64,000 nt of DNA from Rhizobium tumorigenes (lineage in GTDB: Bacteria > Pseudomonadota > Alphaproteobacteria > Rhizobiales > Rhizobiaceae): contig NZ_CP117260.1 of NCBI RefSeq assembly GCF_003240565.2, forward strand, positions 186,001 through 250,000, given 5' to 3'. Each line of letters begins with the position of its first letter. Within the stretch, counting starts at the first letter, position 1. Shown piece after piece: positions 49,840 to 59,618 of this stretch. A program made the translations under genes and the position numbers. Below the pieces are notes generated by a model. The model saw only the letters and a program-made list of their open reading frames with translations. It did not search any database and was not told where the DNA came from.

Positions 49840-49868
49840 TTCGCAATTAATGGCTTTTTAAATATGAT
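49840..49868 (+). promoter_or_regulatory. Candidate sigma-70-type promoter of the chemoreceptor gene
   Basis: TTCGCA, 17 bases, then TATGAT, about 50 bp before the chemoreceptor start, in an AT-rich patch of the divergent region 49606-49917. The remainder of that 312-bp region shows no gene or repeat. Confidence 0.35.
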
Positions 49869-49917
49869 GTCCCACAATTGAGACAGCATCTCAACACTGT
49901 TTCTTTGGAGCCACGCG

Positions 49918-51618
49918 GTGGTAAATTTTCTTTCTTCGAATTCCAAGCAAGTGCTCGGCGCCCTTGATCTTTCATTTGCCGTCATCGAATTCGACATCAA
50001 CGGAAAGATTTTGGCCGCCAACAAAAACTTCTGCGATCTCATGGGGTATTCGCCATCGGAAATCATCGGGAAGCATCATCGGATTTTTCTCGACAAGGAG
50101 TACGCTGAGTCTGCCGACTACGTCGCATTCTGGAAAAAGCTCCAGAGCGGCGTATTTGAATGCAGGGAATTTACGCGCCTCGCCAAAAACGGCAGCGAGG
50201 TTTATATTCGCGGAAACTATAACCCCATCAAGAACAGTCGCGGCAAAGTCCTGAAGATCGTAAAATTTGCCAACGACATTACCCAAACCAAGATCCACGA
50301 ACTCGACAGCGCCGCGAAAATCACCGCAATGTCCCGCGCTCAGGCAATGATCGAGTTCACACCGGACGGAAAAATCCTTTCGGCAAATGCGAATTTCCTG
50401 AAGGCGCTCGGCTACACACTTGAAGAGGTCGTCGGCAAACATCACCGGCTTTTCGTTTCCGCCGCTGAAGCCAATTCCGAGAAATATGCGGAGTTCTGGG
50501 CACGTCTGCGCGGCGGAGACTTTGTCGCGGACGAGTTTACCCGTGTCAGCAAGTCGGGGCATCAGGTTTTTATCCAGGCGTCCTACAATCCGGTCTTCGA
50601 CCTCAAGGGCAAAGTGATCAAAGTGGTAAAATTCGCCACCGATGTCACCCAACGCGTTGAAAACGTCGAGCTGCTTGCCGATTGCCTGACGAAATTTGCT
50701 TCCGGCGACCTTTCGCAACGGATCGATACCCCCTTTATTTCCTCGCTGGAGAAGCTACGGGCCGATTTCAACGCAGCATCCGAAAAGCTGCAGGATGCCA
50801 TGAGAACCGTCGCGGAAAATGCCAAGGCGATTTCGGCGGGATCCAACGAAATTCGCTCGTCTGCCGATGATCTGGCGAAGCGGACGGAGCAGCAGGCGGC
50901 ATCCGTCGAGCAGACGGCGGCAGCTCTCGAGGAAATTACCACGACCGTCAAGGATTCCAGCCGACGTGCAGAGGAGGCCGGACAATTGGTCGCCCGTACC
51001 AAGGAGCATGCGCACCATTCCGGCGCGGTCGTGCGGGAGGCAATCGGGGCGATGGACCAGATCGAGAACTCCTCGCGAGCGATCTCCAATATCATCGGCG
51101 TTATCGATGAAATCGCGTTCCAGACCAACCTTCTGGCCCTGAATGCCGGGGTGGAAGCTGCGCGTGCCGGCGAGGCGGGCAAGGGTTTTGCCGTCGTGGC
51201 ACAGGAGGTGCGCGAATTGGCGCAACGCTCGGCAACGGCAGCCAAGGAGATCAAGGCCTTGATCACGGCCTCCAGTGTTCAGGTCGGCAACGGCGTTGCG
51301 CTGGTCACCAAGGCTGGTGGCGCCCTGCAGGAAATCGCGCAGCATGTCGAAAATATCAATGCCGATATCTCGGCAATCGTCGATGCTTCACGGGAGCAGT
51401 CCACGGCCCTGATGGAGATAAATCGCGCAATCAACACGGTCGATCAGGGCACACAGCAAAACGCGGCGATGGTCGAGGAGCAGACTGCTGCAAGCCACAG
51501 CCTTGCCAACGAGGCATCCGCACTCTTTAGCCTGCTAGACCAGTTCAGATTTGCCGATGGTGCCACGACCAAGTCGCAGCGCTATACGACGACCGCTGCT
51601 CTCCGAAAGGTGGCATGA
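49918..51618 (+). CDS. Soluble chemoreceptor with two PAS domains
   Basis: A 566-residue methyl-accepting chemotaxis protein with no membrane segment. It probably starts at GTG 49918, with GGAG 9 bases upstream. Two tandem PAS domains (about 12-130 and 135-255) are close repeats: GKILAANKNFCDLMGYS / GKILSANANFLKALGYT, then GKHHRIF / GKHHRLF. A short linker leads to the signalling domain with the hairpin tip IDEIAFQTNLLALNAGVEAARAGE split over its helices and VVAQEVRELAQRS. Such cytosolic receptors often sense redox or metabolic state. No C-terminal CheR pentapeptide is seen. Confidence 0.9.
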   Translation: MVNFLSSNSKQVLGALDLSFAVIEFDINGKILAANKNFCDLMGYSPSEIIGKHHRIFLDKEYAESADYVAFWKKLQSGVFECREFTRLAKNGSEVYIRGNYNPIKNSRGKVLKIVKFANDITQTKIHELDSAAKITAMSRAQAMIEFTPDGKILSANANFLKALGYTLEEVVGKHHRLFVSAAEANSEKYAEFWARLRGGDFVADEFTRVSKSGHQVFIQASYNPVFDLKGKVIKVVKFATDVTQRVENVELLADCLTKFASGDLSQRIDTPFISSLEKLRADFNAASEKLQDAMRTVAENAKAISAGSNEIRSSADDLAKRTEQQAASVEQTAAALEEITTTVKDSSRRAEEAGQLVARTKEHAHHSGAVVREAIGAMDQIENSSRAISNIIGVIDEIAFQTNLLALNAGVEAARAGEAGKGFAVVAQEVRELAQRSATAAKEIKALITASSVQVGNGVALVTKAGGALQEIAQHVENINADISAIVDASREQSTALMEINRAINTVDQGTQQNAAMVEEQTAASHSLANEASALFSLLDQFRFADGATTKSQRYTTTAALRKVA

Positions 51619-51954
51619 TCGCTTCCTGAAACGGGGTCCGAGAGGGTCGGGATCCGGACTTCCATAGGCTCTCCTTCTTTCGAACGTGGACACGGCTGCA
51701 AGGCCTTGTCCTCCGGCATTGAATGAACTGCCGTCGGTCACGGGCTGCGACCTGTTGCAATGATCGTGTTTTTGTAAGGATCGTGCCCAGCGCACAGTGA
51801 CCGGTCGGCTAGAACGCGGAGCCGGGCCATTTCTGGTCAAAATCAGTTTACAACGTGGACTGGGTAACTGCGCGCTGGTTTCAATTGCGTCCACAGAACG
51901 CGTCATTTTGCGTCCCCGACTTGCAACTGGCGCTGGCGCCAGCAATCATGGGGA
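51619..51954. other. Intergenic region between chemoreceptor and MalT-like regulator genes
   Basis: A 336-bp stretch in which no gene, clear hairpin or repeat was found. It should contain the promoter of the MalT-like regulator. Confidence 0.4.
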
Positions 51955-54630
51955 ATGACAATCGACCGACCCTTGTTTCAGCCACCAGCAAGCAACTACG
52001 CAGATATAACGCGTCGGGATATTCTTGCGCAGTTGCAGCGCTCCGGATCGCGGCGGTTGACAACGATCGTTGCTCCGGCTGGCTACGGCAAGACATCGCT
52101 TGCCGCGCAGTGGTACCAGTTGTTGAAAAGCGAGGGTGAGCGGCCGGTCTGGCTGACGCTCGACGCCGAGGATTGCAACGAGCGTCATTTTCTCCTGGCG
52201 TTGATGGATGCGCTTGCGCCGCTCTTGCCGGACGAGGGGCGGGGGCTCGATGCCAGCAGCATGGCCGTGCCTTCGGTTCTCTCGGTGTTCATCACGCGGC
52301 TGCGCCAGATCGAGATGCCCGTCACTGTGTTCGTCGATGACTATCATTTTGCCCAGACCGACGCGACGGAAGCACTTCTGGCGAGACTGCTTGCCGCAGC
52401 CGATCTCACCCATATCAGCTTTATTCTCATCTCCCGCTGCGCGCCCCGCTTTCCGCTGTCTGCACTGCGCCTCAACGGCGAACTCAGGCAGATCGGCGTT
52501 GCGGATCTGAGCTTTTCCGACGGCGAAGCACGGGAATTCTTTGCGGGTCGCTCGACACTATTGACGAGCAGGCAGATCGGCGCGTTGAACAAGCGGACCG
52601 AAGGCTGGGCCGTGGCCCTGCAGATGGTCCGGGTCTTGGTCAACGATACCACAGACAGCGGCGCGATCCTCGATTCTTTCGATGGCAGCAATGCCGAGAT
52701 GGGGCGTTACCTGTCGGAGCAGGTTTTCTCCAGCTTGCCGGAAGACATCCAGCAGTTCCTGATCGAAACTGCCTCGCTTCCGGTTATCGGGCGGACGCTT
52801 GTCGCAGCCGTCTGCGATCTGCCGGATGCTAACGGACTGTTCAATCGCCTCGGCACCTATGCGCTGCCGATCGCCGTGCTCGATGGGCAGGGAGCCTGGA
52901 TCCGGTATCACCCGGTTTTCAACGGCTTCCTCAAGGAAGAGGCTGCCCGGATCGGTATCGATCCCGGTCAGGTGCTGAGAAAGGCTGCGCGGTGGTTCCA
53001 GGCGTCCAACGATTGTGATGCGGCAGTGCGGCATGCGATGCTGGCCGACGATACGGCGCTGGCAGCCGAGATCATCGAGGCTGCCGGCGGATGGCGGCGG
53101 GTATATGCGACGACGCGCGGCGGCGCACTTCTGTTTCAGGCGCTGATCGAAAAGGCGGCGGGCATCAATCTATCGGCATTTCCGCTGACGACGCTCGGGC
53201 TTTGTGTCATCAGCGCCAAGGCCGGACAGCTCGATACGGCCAACCACTATCTGGCGCTGGCCGAGCGTACTTCCGGTGACGGTAAATTGTCACGCGACCT
53301 GAGGGTCGTCCGGGTGCTCCTGTCGCTCTATACCGACCGGCGGGCAAGTCCCGGCGATCTTTCAGCTCTTGAGGCGGATCTGTCGCAGGACAGCGATATG
53401 GAGATTATCCATCGCGCGCTTGCCTTGAACATGCTGTCCTACAATTTCCTGATCCGGACCGAGCTCGATCGTGCCTTGCACTACGGCCAACTCGCGCTTC
53501 GGGCTTTCCGCGATGGCGGCGCCGATTTCGGGGCGATGCACCTCTATACGCATATCGGTCAGGCATCGTTTTTCAGCGGAGACAGCATCGGGGCTGCCGA
53601 AGCCTATCGGAACCTCATCGTCGAGGCGCAGACGCATATTGGTAAGGGAAGCGATCTCGACGCCGTCGGGCAAGTGCTGGAAAGCGAAATACTCTCCATG
53701 CGCGGCGAGCGGCAGGCCGCATCATCGTCGCTATCCTGGGCTTTGCCGCATCTCGAGCGCCACGACACCTGGTTCGATCTTCTCGCCGCCGGTTTCATGG
53801 CGCAGCAGCGCGTACACCGGCTGAACGGCCACATCATTGCCGCCCACGCCGCCATGGACAGCGCCCGCGCGGTGGCTGCCCGGCGTGGCTTCGACCGCTT
53901 GACGCGGCTGATCGACGGCGAGCGTGTCACGCTACTGATCGCCTCTGGCCACGTCGACGAAGCAGCCCGCTTTGCCGAGGTCCAGGGAATGAGCCGGCAA
54001 AGCGCTGCCACCGACAGCTCCAACATGCTCGCCTATCATCTGCGCGGCACGGTGCCGGCGCTACTCTGGACGCGTATCGATGCTGCGCGCGGCGAAATCG
54101 CGGCCGCGCGCGCGGGGTTTCAGCGGCTGATGGACCAACAGCCCGCCAAACCGCACATCCCCCGGCGCATCGAACTCGGTTTTCTCGATATCCGCCTGCT
54201 GCTTGCCGAAGACAAGCCGCAGGAGGCCGCGGCAAAATTATCGGACATGCTGCTGTCGCTGCCGGTCTTCGATTATCGCGCCATACTTCTGCTCGAAGGG
54301 GCCGAATTCACCGAGCAACTGGTTGGGCTTGCGGCGTCGATGGACGTCCCCGACGTGGTGTCGCAAAGACTTGCCGACGCGCTCAAACTTGCGCCCGAAT
54401 GCGATCCGCTGGCAGAGGCGGTGGCTGTAATCGCCAAGGTCGAGCCGGGCGGGCTGACGGAGCGTGAGCGCGGCGTCATGCAGTTGCTCAGCGAAGGACT
54501 GAGCAACAAGGAAATCGGCCGACAGCTTTGCCTCAGCGACAACACGGTCAAATTTCACCTGCGCAACATCTTCGCCAAGCTCAATGTCACGACGCGCACG
54601 GCTGCCGTGATGGCCATCAGGGACCGCTGA
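51955..54630 (+). CDS. LuxR-family transcriptional regulator, large ATP-binding (MalT-like)
   Basis: An 891-residue LAL/MalT-type regulator. N-terminal STAND ATPase: Walker A VAPAGYGKTSLA near residues 39-50, Walker B VTVFVDDYHF near 122-131, ISRCAPRFPLSALRL as sensor region. A long helical-repeat region (about 380-800) follows, with TPR-like alternation. The C-terminal LuxR helix-turn-helix is GLTERERGVMQLLSEGL, with NKEIGRQLCLSDNTVKFHL. Such proteins bind an inducer and ATP, assemble and activate promoters. It lies directly before the hydantoinase operon and probably controls it. Confidence 0.92.
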   Translation: MTIDRPLFQPPASNYADITRRDILAQLQRSGSRRLTTIVAPAGYGKTSLAAQWYQLLKSEGERPVWLTLDAEDCNERHFLLALMDALAPLLPDEGRGLDASSMAVPSVLSVFITRLRQIEMPVTVFVDDYHFAQTDATEALLARLLAAADLTHISFILISRCAPRFPLSALRLNGELRQIGVADLSFSDGEAREFFAGRSTLLTSRQIGALNKRTEGWAVALQMVRVLVNDTTDSGAILDSFDGSNAEMGRYLSEQVFSSLPEDIQQFLIETASLPVIGRTLVAAVCDLPDANGLFNRLGTYALPIAVLDGQGAWIRYHPVFNGFLKEEAARIGIDPGQVLRKAARWFQASNDCDAAVRHAMLADDTALAAEIIEAAGGWRRVYATTRGGALLFQALIEKAAGINLSAFPLTTLGLCVISAKAGQLDTANHYLALAERTSGDGKLSRDLRVVRVLLSLYTDRRASPGDLSALEADLSQDSDMEIIHRALALNMLSYNFLIRTELDRALHYGQLALRAFRDGGADFGAMHLYTHIGQASFFSGDSIGAAEAYRNLIVEAQTHIGKGSDLDAVGQVLESEILSMRGERQAASSSLSWALPHLERHDTWFDLLAAGFMAQQRVHRLNGHIIAAHAAMDSARAVAARRGFDRLTRLIDGERVTLLIASGHVDEAARFAEVQGMSRQSAATDSSNMLAYHLRGTVPALLWTRIDAARGEIAAARAGFQRLMDQQPAKPHIPRRIELGFLDIRLLLAEDKPQEAAAKLSDMLLSLPVFDYRAILLLEGAEFTEQLVGLAASMDVPDVVSQRLADALKLAPECDPLAEAVAVIAKVEPGGLTERERGVMQLLSEGLSNKEIGRQLCLSDNTVKFHLRNIFAKLNVTTRTAAVMAIRDR

Positions 54631-54635
54631 CCTAT

Positions 54636-54676
54636 CCATATGGGTAGGGTGCAGCGAAGGCAGCCCACCCATATGG
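54636..54676. promoter_or_regulatory. 17-bp imperfect inverted repeat upstream of the hydantoinase operon
   Basis: CCATATGGGTAGGGTGC (54636-54652) and its near reverse complement at 54660-54676 pair in 15 of 17 positions with a 7-base loop. The repeat starts 5 bp after the regulator stop. It can be read as a terminator hairpin or as an operator; the hexamer GGGTAG inside it recurs nearby. Confidence 0.5.
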
Positions 54677-54707
54677 CAGGCTACCCGCAATGCGCGAGGT
54701 CACCTAA

Positions 54708-54737
54708 TCTACCCTCGATATGAATGATGAGGGTAGA
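54708..54737 (+). promoter_or_regulatory. Inverted repeat enclosing the hyuB ribosome-binding site
   Basis: TCTACCCTC (54708-54716) and GAGGGTAGA (54729-54737) are exact reverse complements around 12 bases. The right arm contains GAGGG, the evident Shine-Dalgarno sequence six bases before the hyuB ATG at 54740. As RNA, the hairpin would block the ribosome site; as DNA, the dyad could be an activator site. CTACCC/GGGTAG occurs four times between 54642 and 54736. Confidence 0.5.
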
Positions 54738-54739
54738 AA

Positions 54740-56434
54740 ATGACCCCAGGGAACATGACTGTCGATCCCGTTACCCAGGAGATCATCGAAGGCAAGCTGA
54801 TGGCGACCGTCGACGAGATGGGGATCGTCATGGCGCGCACGAGCATGAGTCCGGTAATCTATGAAGTGCTGGATTTTGCCTGCGGCCTGCTGACAGCCGA
54901 GGGAGAGCTCGTCGCCCAGATGAACGGCATCACCCTGTTCACCGGCACGTTCGGCGTCCAGGTTAAGGCGCTGATCGGCAAATTTGCCGGTAATCTTGTC
55001 GATGGCGATATCCTGCTTTCGAACGATCCCTATGCCGGCGGCACGCACGCCTGCGACTTTGCCATTGTCAAGCCGCTGTTTGCGGATGGCACGATCGTTG
55101 GCTATGCGATCAATGTCGCCCACTATCTCGACGTCGGTGGATCTGTTCCCGGCAGCCTTGCGCCGAATGCTACCTCGGTGTTTCAGGAGGGCCTGCGGCT
55201 ACCCGGCGTCAAAGTCGTGCGCTCTGAGGTGTTTTCCGACGAAATCCTCCACATCATCAGCGAAAACGTCCGCCTGCCCGAAATCGCGCTCGGTGATCTC
55301 AATGCGCAGGTCGCGACGGTGCGTGTGGCGGCGCGGCGGATGATGGAGCTTTCAGCGAAGTATGGTTCCGAAACCGTTCGGGCTGCCTTCACCAATCTGC
55401 TCGATGCCAGCGAGAAGCGCAGCCGGGCTGCCATCTCCCTCATCCCCGACGGCTGTTACGAGGCAACCGATATCATCGATGGCGACGGCGTCAGTTCGGC
55501 GCCTATTTTCGTCAAAGTTGCCGTGACGATTTCCGGCGACAGCATTACAGCCGATTTCACCGGGTGTCCGCCGGCCGTTGCAGGGCCCATCAATTGTGCA
55601 CGCGGCGCGCTGCAGTCTGCCGTCAAGACTATTGTCAAGGCGATGGTCGGGCCGCAGGAGCCCTCCAACGAAGGCTGGTTTCGGCCGTTGACGGTGATCG
55701 CTCCATCCGGAACGCTGTTTACCGCTGAAAAACCCTCGCCGACGGGCTGGTATTACGAGGGCTCGGTGCATGCGTCGGAACTGGTCTGGAAGGCGCTCGC
55801 CGCTTTGGTGCCGGGGCGATTTTCCGCCGGTTCCTATTCCAGCCTATGCGTCGTCTACATTTCCGGCCGGGATGCCAACGGGCAGCCGTTCATCCACATC
55901 GAGCCGCATCACGGTGGCTGGGGCGCCAGTGAGCATCGCGACGGCGCCAATGCCGTCATCGCACTCACGGACGGCGATACCTACAACTATTCTGTCGAGC
56001 TGATCGAAGCCCGTTTTCCGTTGCGCGTCAAACGCTACGCCTTGAACGTCGAGGGTGGAACCGGCGAGGGCCGCCGACGCGGCGGCTTCGGCATCGTGCG
56101 CGAGTACGAGATCTTGAGCGGCGGTGCATCGGCCTACGGCAGCTTCGGACGCACCAGCACCCTTCCCTGGGGGATGGATGGCGGCGGAAGCGGCACTGCG
56201 AATGTGCTGCAGATCGCGCCGGCAGATCGGGGTGCGCCGCAGTCGCATGGTCGCGTCGCCCATATCGACCTTACGACCGGCGACATCCTGCGGGTTGTCA
56301 CCGGCGGCGGCGGCGGATGGGGCGACGCCCGCGACCGGGAAACCTCCATGATCGAGCAGGATCTGCAGGACGGATTTTTGACGGAGGCCGACGCGTCCAG
56401 GCTTTACGGATATGAGAGAAGGATTGCGGGATGA
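54740..56434 (+). CDS. hyuB: Hydantoinase B/oxoprolinase-family protein
   Basis: A 564-residue HyuB-family subunit, partner of HyuA in ATP-dependent opening of hydantoins, 5-oxoproline or N-methylhydantoin. Seen: DPVTQEIIEGKLMATVDEMG, ILLSNDPYAGGTHACD, a DVGGSVPGSLAP stretch with metal-binding potential, and the GGGGGWGD end region. An internal ATG at residue 6 is an alternative start, but the ribosome site fits 54740. Its stop overlaps the hyuA start by 4 bp. The exact lactam is unknown. Confidence 0.9.
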   Translation: MTPGNMTVDPVTQEIIEGKLMATVDEMGIVMARTSMSPVIYEVLDFACGLLTAEGELVAQMNGITLFTGTFGVQVKALIGKFAGNLVDGDILLSNDPYAGGTHACDFAIVKPLFADGTIVGYAINVAHYLDVGGSVPGSLAPNATSVFQEGLRLPGVKVVRSEVFSDEILHIISENVRLPEIALGDLNAQVATVRVAARRMMELSAKYGSETVRAAFTNLLDASEKRSRAAISLIPDGCYEATDIIDGDGVSSAPIFVKVAVTISGDSITADFTGCPPAVAGPINCARGALQSAVKTIVKAMVGPQEPSNEGWFRPLTVIAPSGTLFTAEKPSPTGWYYEGSVHASELVWKALAALVPGRFSAGSYSSLCVVYISGRDANGQPFIHIEPHHGGWGASEHRDGANAVIALTDGDTYNYSVELIEARFPLRVKRYALNVEGGTGEGRRRGGFGIVREYEILSGGASAYGSFGRTSTLPWGMDGGGSGTANVLQIAPADRGAPQSHGRVAHIDLTTGDILRVVTGGGGGWGDARDRETSMIEQDLQDGFLTEADASRLYGYERRIAG

Positions 56435-58488
56435 TCAGAATGGCAACGGATGTCGGGGGCACGTTCACGGACCTCGTCGGCTATGACGAGCAAAGTGGCG
56501 AACTGTTTACCGCCAAAAGCCTGACGACCGTCGACGACCAGTCGATCGGCGTACTCGACGCCATCGCTGCTGCCGAAGCAAAAGACGGGTTGCGCACACG
56601 GGACGTGACATTTTTTGCCCACGGCGGGACGACGGTCATCAATGCGATTACAGAGCGAAAGGGCGTGCGCACTGCGCTGGTGACCACTGCGGGCTTCCGC
56701 GACGTTCTGGAAATCGGCCGTGGCAACCGGCCCGATCTCTATAACCTACAGTTTCACAGCCCCGAGCCGTTCGTGCCCCGGCATCTCCGTTTCGAGGTTC
56801 GGGAACGCCTCGATGCTTCCGGTAAGGTGCTGATGCCCCTGGAATGCGACGACCTGCGGCCGATCATCGCGAAATGCCTCGAGGAGGATGTCGATGCAGT
56901 GGCCATCCTCTTTCTTCACAGTTACGCGAACCCCGAGCACGAGATACTGTGTGCCGGGATCCTGGCCGATGCGCTGCCTTTTACGACCATCTGTGCGAGC
57001 CATGAAGTCTCGCGGCAGTGGCGGGAATACGAGCGCTCGAACACAGTCGTGTTGAATGCCTATGTGCAGCCGATCATTCGCAACTACTTTGCGCAGCTGG
57101 AAAGCTCGCTGACGGGCCGCAACCTGACCTGCCCCTATTATGCAATGCAATCGAACGGCGGGATCTCGACATTCGACCAGGCCGTCAACAGCCCGCTGAC
57201 GCTGGTGGAATCGGGACCGGCGGGTGGTGTTGCCGGGGCGGCACGTATTGGTACCGCCATTGGCGAAAGTGAGGTTCTGTCGCTGGACGTCGGGGGGACG
57301 ACGGCAAAATGCTCGCTGATCCACGACGCCCGCCCGACCCTGAATGTCGAATACAAGCTGGAACACACACGGATTGCGCCCGGCCACGCCATCCAGGTTC
57401 CGGTTGTCGATATTGTCGAAATCGGCTCCGGTGGTGGCTCTATTGCGCGCATCGACGATCGCGGCGCGCTGATCGTTGGCCCGCAAAGTGCCGGCTCGAC
57501 ACCGGGTCCCGCCTGCTACGGGCGCGGCGGCACGCAACCGACCTTGTCCGACGCCATCCTTGCCATAGGGATTTTCGATCCCGCGACATTTGCCGGCGGC
57601 AGCATGCATCTGGACAAGCAGAAGGCAGAAGACGCGATCGCGACTGTCGCCAGGCCGCTGGGGCTAAGTATCGAGGATGCTGCGCTGGCGATCATCGATA
57701 TAGCCCATGCGAGCATGATCAATGCCCTCAAGCTGGTGACCGTCCAGCGCGGTCACGATCCGCGCGATGCCGTCTTTGTCGTCAGCGGCGGTGCCGGACC
57801 TGCACTCGCGACCCGTCTCGGCCGCGATCTCAGTGTCAAGGCGACCATCATTCCGCCGCATCCCGGGATCTTTTCCGCATGGGGCATGCTGGCGGCGGAA
57901 CCTCGGGCGGACTTTCGCGGCACTTGGTTCGTGCAATTGTCGGCAGGCGCTCTGGCGGAGATGGGTCCACGGTTCGAGAGCCTGGAGACGGAGGCCATCG
58001 CCTACTTCGCCAAGGGGCAGGAGGCCGATATCAGGTTCACCTATCAGGTCGAAGCGCGTTATCGCGGACAGGAGCATGGCGTCTACGTGCACTTCCAGCA
58101 CGAAGACGATGTCGACAGCCTTGCAGAACGCTTCCATGCGGCGCATGAACGATCCTATTCCTTCAGGCTCGCGGATGCGGCTATCGAGATCACGACACTG
58201 CATCTCGAAGCGGTTCTGAACGGAACGGTCATTGCCTTGCCGAAGATAAAGTCGGCCGTCGAGCGCGTCGCGCCCAGCGGACAAAGAAATGTCTATTTCG
58301 GCGGTTCGAAGGGATGGATCGCGTGCCCCGTCTATGCGCGTGACAAGCTCTGCGGTGGCCAGCAGATCGAAGGGCCGGCTATCGTGGAGGAGGCGACGGC
58401 AACGACCTTGATCCAGGAAAATCAGACATTGAGCGTCACCGATAACGGCATTCTGATCGTTCGCGAAACCAGCGCCAAGGCAGGGTAA
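56431..58488 (+). CDS. hyuA: Hydantoinase A/oxoprolinase-family ATPase subunit
   Basis: A 685-residue HyuA-family protein with an actin-like ATPase fold. The phosphate motif MATDVGGTFTDLVG is near the start, HGGTTVINAITERKG follows, then ESGPAGGVAGAARIG and SLDVGGTTAKCSL, and the late VVSGGAGPALATRLGRDL. It uses ATP to activate the lactam ring for the HyuB half. Start overlaps hyuB (ATGA) and the importer ATPase gene begins 2 bp after its stop, so uptake and ring opening are co-expressed. Confidence 0.92.
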   Translation: MIRMATDVGGTFTDLVGYDEQSGELFTAKSLTTVDDQSIGVLDAIAAAEAKDGLRTRDVTFFAHGGTTVINAITERKGVRTALVTTAGFRDVLEIGRGNRPDLYNLQFHSPEPFVPRHLRFEVRERLDASGKVLMPLECDDLRPIIAKCLEEDVDAVAILFLHSYANPEHEILCAGILADALPFTTICASHEVSRQWREYERSNTVVLNAYVQPIIRNYFAQLESSLTGRNLTCPYYAMQSNGGISTFDQAVNSPLTLVESGPAGGVAGAARIGTAIGESEVLSLDVGGTTAKCSLIHDARPTLNVEYKLEHTRIAPGHAIQVPVVDIVEIGSGGGSIARIDDRGALIVGPQSAGSTPGPACYGRGGTQPTLSDAILAIGIFDPATFAGGSMHLDKQKAEDAIATVARPLGLSIEDAALAIIDIAHASMINALKLVTVQRGHDPRDAVFVVSGGAGPALATRLGRDLSVKATIIPPHPGIFSAWGMLAAEPRADFRGTWFVQLSAGALAEMGPRFESLETEAIAYFAKGQEADIRFTYQVEARYRGQEHGVYVHFQHEDDVDSLAERFHAAHERSYSFRLADAAIEITTLHLEAVLNGTVIALPKIKSAVERVAPSGQRNVYFGGSKGWIACPVYARDKLCGGQQIEGPAIVEEATATTLIQENQTLSVTDNGILIVRETSAKAG

Positions 58489-58490
58489 AG

Positions 58491-59549
58491 ATGGCGATAT
58501 CGATCCAGATCGATCATGTCAGCAGAGAGTACGGGCCTGTCAAGGCGCTCGACGACGTGACGCTCGAGATCAAGGCGGGCGAATTCTTCACGCTGCTTGG
58601 ATCGTCCGGATGCGGGAAAAGCTCGCTCTTGAAGCTGATCGGCGGCTTTGACCGCCAGACCTCGGGTCGTGTTGCGTTCGACGGCAAGGATGTCGGCGAC
58701 GTTCCGGCCAATCGTCGGCCGGTCAATACCGTCTTCCAGAACCTGGCATTGTTTCCGCATATGAGCGTTGCCCAGAATATCGGCTACGGGCTTCGTCTGA
58801 AGGGGATGTCCAACGCGACGCTTCAGGCAAAAGTAGATGATGCGCTGGATCTTGTCGAACTCTCAGGCTTCGGGCCGCGCGACGTCAATCTGCTCTCCGG
58901 CGGCCAGCGGCAACGGGTGGCGCTCGCCCGCGCCCTGGTCATGGAGCCGGGCATCCTGCTGCTGGACGAACCGCTGACCGGGCTGGACGAACGCTTGCGC
59001 CAGCAGATGCGCGACGAATTCGGACGCTTGCACAAGCGCACCGGCGCGACCTTCATTCTGGTCACCCATAATCAGGACGAAGCTCTCAGCCTCTCCGATC
59101 GCATGGCGGTCATGCATCGCGGCCGCATAGAGCAGGTCGACGTGCCGGCGCAGTTTTTCGAGACACCGGCGAATGCCTTCGTCGCCCGTTTCGTCGGCAT
59201 CGATACGGTGCTGCGGCCGGAGGCGGTGATATCGGTTGGCGATCATGCGCAGGCCACTGTCGCCGGTCAGGTGATGCCCGTGCGCACGGCCGGACCGTTG
59301 GACCCGACGGCCAGTGTCGTTGCCATTCGGCCGGACCGCTTGTTTCTGACGCCGTCGGGCGCCTCTCCGTCGCTGCGGCTCACCGTTGTCGACACGACTT
59401 TCCGGGGCCTGCATCGGGATCTGAAACTCGCCTTTGCCGATGGGCAGACGCTGATGATCGTGATTGATGCCGATAGCGGGGATCTCGCTATAGGGCAGGA
59501 GGTGTCAGTTGGCCTGAAGCCCGGTGCGGCAGTCCTGATTGCAAGTTAG
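58491..59549 (+). CDS. ABC transporter ATP-binding protein (PotA-like)
   Basis: A 352-residue ATPase: Walker A GSSGCGKSS, Q-loop VFQNLALFP, signature LSGGQRQRVALARAL, Walker B ILLLDEPLTGLD, switch His in VTHNQDEA, then a TOBE-type C-terminal domain. All motifs are intact. It belongs to a second polyamine-type importer encoded behind hyuBA, with a different gene order (ATPase, binding protein, two permeases) from the importer at 10.3-14.1 kb. Confidence 0.92.
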   Translation: MAISIQIDHVSREYGPVKALDDVTLEIKAGEFFTLLGSSGCGKSSLLKLIGGFDRQTSGRVAFDGKDVGDVPANRRPVNTVFQNLALFPHMSVAQNIGYGLRLKGMSNATLQAKVDDALDLVELSGFGPRDVNLLSGGQRQRVALARALVMEPGILLLDEPLTGLDERLRQQMRDEFGRLHKRTGATFILVTHNQDEALSLSDRMAVMHRGRIEQVDVPAQFFETPANAFVARFVGIDTVLRPEAVISVGDHAQATVAGQVMPVRTAGPLDPTASVVAIRPDRLFLTPSGASPSLRLTVVDTTFRGLHRDLKLAFADGQTLMIVIDADSGDLAIGQEVSVGLKPGAAVLIAS

Positions 59550-59618
59550 AGACTGCCAACTGACGGTTCTGCAAGCGGATCAAGCAATGCATGCCAACAA
59601 CAAAAAAGGGGAATGACA

